A stretch of 8,528 nt of DNA from Xanthobacteraceae bacterium (GTDB lineage Bacteria > Pseudomonadota > Alphaproteobacteria > Rhizobiales > Xanthobacteraceae), in assembly GCA_030037185.1 (NCBI GenBank), contig JASHRR010000045.1, positions 1-8,528 on the forward strand, read 5' to 3'. The notes under the pieces are model-generated. The model saw nothing but the letters and a program-made list of their open reading frames with translations, ran no database searches and had not been told where the DNA came from. A program made the position numbers and the translations under genes. The stretch's first letter is position 1, and each line of letters starts with the position of its first letter. This document shows positions 6,627 through 8,528 of this stretch, piece by piece.

Positions 6627-8141
6627 CTAACGTACGGAATTCCATCGTGCTGGCGACGGTCCCGAATAGGCGATTTCGGGCTTCTCGTGGCGGGAGGTGG
6701 TCGGCGCACCTCGAACGGGAAACGGTCCCATGACCTCATCGTCGCCCCGCAATGCGGCGAGGAATTCGCGTTGCCATCTGTCGACATCGTAGTCGAGGAT
6801 GGCGGCAAGCAGGGCCTGGTGGCGCGCGCGCCGCTCCTCGATCGGCATGGACAAAGCTTGTGCGATTGCGCCTGCAACCGATTCAGGGTCATAGGGATTG
6901 ACCAGAAGGGCGCGGCGAAATTCAATCGCGGCACCGGCGAAGCGAGACAGGATGAGGACTCCCGGATCCTCCGGATTCTGCGCCGCGACGTATTCCTTCG
7001 CGACGAGATTCATGCCGTCCCGCAAAGGCGTCACCAGGCCGACGCGCGCCGCGCGATAGAGCCCGGCCAGCGCGGAGCGTCGATAGACCCGGTTCACATA
7101 GCGGATGGGCGTCCATGACACATCGCCGTACTTGCCGTTGATGCGTCCGGCGGCGGCCCCCAGGGCCTCTTCGAGCTCGGCATATTCAGGAATTTCGGAG
7201 CGGTTTTTCGGCGTGATCTGCAAGTATATCACCTTGCCGATCCAGTCGGGGTGGTTGGCGAGGAAGTGATCGAACGCATCGAGACGCTGGACCAGGCCCT
7301 TGGAATAGTCGAGGCGATCGACCCCGATCACCAGCAGGCGGCCGTCAAGGCTTGCCACCATCTCCTTGACCAGCGGAGACCGCATGTTGCGGCGTGCCAG
7401 CCGCTGGAATGAGCGCGGATCGATACCGACCGGAAAACTGCCAATCCGTGTTTGTTGACCGCGCACGCTCACGGTCGTTTGGCGGCCGGCGATCTCGAAT
7501 ACCCGCATTTCCCGTGCTTGATTGCATTCGGAGATCAGGTAGCGAACGAAATTGTCTGCATCACCCTCGGTTTGAAATCCCACAACGTCATATTGCATGA
7601 GCAGTGGGATCAGCTGCTCGTGGTTCGGCAACGAGGTTATCACCTCCGGCGGCGGGAATGGAACATGCAGGAAGAATCCGATCCGGTTGGAATGGCCGCG
7701 CCGCCGCAAGGCGTCAGCGATCGGGATCAGGTGATAATCGTGGACCCAGACGAGATCGTCGTCCTTGATTACCTTTTCGAGTTCGGTCGCGAAATGATCG
7801 TTGACGCGGAAATATCCGCTGAGGTCCCGCCGGGCAAACTCGGCGAGGTCCAGTCGATAATGCAGAATTGGCCACAGCACCCGATTGGCGAAGCCGTTAT
7901 AGTATTCCTGATATTCATGCTTGGTGAGATCGGTGACGACGTATTCGACATTGTTATGCTTGATGGATCGTGTTCGCAGCTTATCCTGTGCGCCGACCTT
8001 TCCGCTCCAGCCGACCCAGATCCCGCCGTTATGGTGGAGCGCCGGCCGCAGCGCCACCTCAAGCCCGCCGGCGCGCTTAGCGCCGTCGCCCGAGGGTGAA
8101 GGAACCGAAACACGATTGGAAACAACTGCCAGGTGCGCCAC
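6627..8141 (-). CDS. otsA: Alpha,alpha-trehalose-phosphate synthase (UDP-forming), GT20
   Basis: OtsA joins glucose from UDP-glucose to glucose-6-phosphate, giving trehalose-6-phosphate, the first step of the OtsAB route to the protectant trehalose. Read from GTG 8141 the protein has 504 residues; E. coli OtsA has 474. It begins with [13 protein letters not shown], the usual first strand. GGLEVALRP and [10 protein letters not shown] follow, then [19 protein letters not shown] (His134, Asp135), [23 protein letters not shown] (Arg276 and Lys281, matching the phosphate-binding pair Arg262/Lys267 of E. coli) and [12 protein letters not shown] (Asp375 and Glu383, matching Asp361/Glu369). All key residues seem present. 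An ATG at 8213 would add 24 residues that fit no family pattern and has no ribosome site. An EcfG-like promoter lies upstream. No otsB phosphatase is in the window. Confidence 0.95.
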   Translation of the reverse strand: MAHLAVVSNRVSVPSPSGDGAKRAGGLEVALRPALHHNGGIWVGWSGKVGAQDKLRTRSIKHNNVEYVVTDLTKHEYQEYYNGFANRVLWPILHYRLDLAEFARRDLSGYFRVNDHFATELEKVIKDDDLVWVHDYHLIPIADALRRRGHSNRIGFFLHVPFPPPEVITSLPNHEQLIPLLMQYDVVGFQTEGDADNFVRYLISECNQAREMRVFEIAGRQTTVSVRGQQTRIGSFPVGIDPRSFQRLARRNMRSPLVKEMVASLDGRLLVIGVDRLDYSKGLVQRLDAFDHFLANHPDWIGKVIYLQITPKNRSEIPEYAELEEALGAAAGRINGKYGDVSWTPIRYVNRVYRRSALAGLYRAARVGLVTPLRDGMNLVAKEYVAAQNPEDPGVLILSRFAGAAIEFRRALLVNPYDPESVAGAIAQALSMPIEERRARHQALLAAILDYDVDRWQREFLAALRGDDEVMGPFPVRGAPTTSRHEKPEIAYSGPSPARWNSVR

Positions 8142-8146
8142 AATCG

Positions 8147-8152
8147 CCCTCC
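8147..8152 (-). promoter_or_regulatory. Ribosome site that fixes the otsA GTG start
   Basis: On the minus strand GGAGGG (8152-8147) stands 5 bases before GTG 8141-8139, directly ahead of the conserved AHLAVVSNR strand. It decides for the 504-residue form over the ATG at 8213. Confidence 0.7.
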
Positions 8153-8237
8153 GACTACGCAGCAAGGGCGACGTTACTGCACGGGTCAGTTCAAGCGCCT
8201 TAAGGCCGCTCATCGCGTATGTCGCTCACATGACATT

Positions 8238-8262
8238 AATGTTTTTGACGACGAATTGTTCC
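8238..8262 (-). promoter_or_regulatory. EcfG-like promoter of otsA
   Basis: The minus strand reads GGAAC (8262-8258), 16 bases, CATT (8241-8238), one base from the GGAAC-N16-CGTT stress-sigma form. It would start transcription near 8230, about 90 nt ahead of the GTG. The GGAAC is half of a perfect 10-bp palindrome GTTCCGGAAC (8258-8267); the plus-strand copy has no matching -10 element. Trehalose synthesis genes are known members of alphaproteobacterial general stress regulons, which supports the call. Confidence 0.45.
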
Positions 8263-8280
8263 GGAACTCAGGACGGACGC

Positions 8281-8448
8281 ATGGCCCGCGGCGAGCTGGG
8301 CGGCGAAAAAACGCGCAGTACCTGGGGGTTTGCCGGCACCTTGATGCAGCGCTGCGGCAATCTGATCACCCACGTGCAACCTGAAGGCGAGACAGCGTCA
8401 CTTGATCATTTCCCGAATGGTCTTCATCAAGAGCAGCTGATCGTTTGA
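8281..8448 (+). CDS. Possible small protein, 55 residues
   Basis: ATG 8281 is preceded by AGGACGG (8270-8276) at 4 bases and opens a 55-codon frame starting MARGELGGEKTRSTWGFAG and ending FPNGLHQEQLIV. The frame is open further upstream, across the otsA start, but that part overlaps otsA antisense. The protein is hydrophilic, with no membrane span, no cysteine pair and no motif that I recognise. It would end 20 bp before the ABC-transporter gene and could be its leader gene. Chance is nearly as likely, since long open frames are common in DNA of this GC content. Confidence 0.2.
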   Translation: MARGELGGEKTRSTWGFAGTLMQRCGNLITHVQPEGETASLDHFPNGLHQEQLIV

Positions 8449-8455
8449 ATGGAAC

Positions 8456-8460
8456 AGGAG
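8456..8460 (+). promoter_or_regulatory. Ribosome site of the ABC-transporter gene
   Basis: AGGAG (8456-8460) stands 8 bases before GTG 8469. The nearby ATGs at 8449 and 8462 are in other frames and give no protein that resembles a known family. Confidence 0.55.
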
Positions 8461-8468
8461 AATGGGGG

Positions 8469-8528
8469 GTGCCTTCGCCGGATCCGATCAACGAACCGCT
8501 GGTGCGCTTCGAAAAGGTTTCCAAGCGC
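8469..8528 (+). CDS. Probable ABC-transporter ATP-binding protein (first 20 codons)
   Basis: From GTG 8469 the sequence reads MPSPDPINEPLVRFEKVSKR up to the right edge. 'LVRFEKVSKR' is the typical first beta strand of importer ATPases, such as those of the polyamine, iron or sugar types, where FG and then the Walker A loop follow about 30 residues later. Those motifs lie outside the window, so the family rests on this strand alone and the transported substrate is unknown. The gene is divergent from otsA, with about 330 bp between the two starts. Confidence 0.5.
   Translation, partial: MPSPDPINEPLVRFEKVSKR

Noticed and set aside
8389..8460. Minus-strand peptide ending LLLMKTIREMIK
   Set aside because: It looks protein-like, but a stop lies close upstream in the same frame and it has no start context; taken as chance.

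Overview
The window looks like chromosomal DNA of a GC-rich alphaproteobacterium, most likely Hyphomicrobiales of the Bradyrhizobium/Rhodopseudomonas kind. This rests on protein resemblance, base composition, GTG starts and GGAAC-N16-C[G/A]TT promoter-like sites, the form used by EcfG, the alphaproteobacterial general stress sigma factor. No database search was possible, so the genus is an inference.

Layout. Positions 1-1517 hold two leftward genes: the N-terminus of a probable hormone-sensitive-lipase-type alpha/beta hydrolase (it runs off the left edge) and, upstream of it, a membrane acyltransferase of family 3. Positions 1518-2501 form a gap of nearly 1 kb without a convincing protein gene. 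Its right part holds the most interesting signal: on the minus strand, a perfect GGAAC-N16-CGTT promoter, a short 5' hairpin, a single-stranded CUUCCUCCCC stretch and a 9-bp GC hairpin with a T-tract. Together these read as a small RNA of about 58 nt under stress-sigma control.

Positions 2502-6622 carry three rightward genes: a GT4 glycosyltransferase, a small protein with four predicted membrane segments, and an amylo-alpha-1,6-glucosidase-type glycogen debranching enzyme. Tail to tail with the last, only 4 bp away, is otsA (trehalose-6-phosphate synthase), leftward from 8141 to 6627. To its right, divergently, the first 20 codons of a probable ABC-transporter ATPase begin at 8469.

How they may work together. 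The debranching enzyme mobilises alpha-glucan, OtsA makes trehalose-6-phosphate from UDP-glucose and glucose-6-phosphate, and the GT4 enzyme transfers a sugar, perhaps onto a glucan or surface polymer. Candidate EcfG promoters lie ahead of the small membrane gene (3717-3741), otsA (8238-8262) and the small RNA (2281-2305). The central part may therefore be a stress-responsive carbohydrate module with its own regulatory RNA. No trehalose phosphatase (otsB) is in the window.
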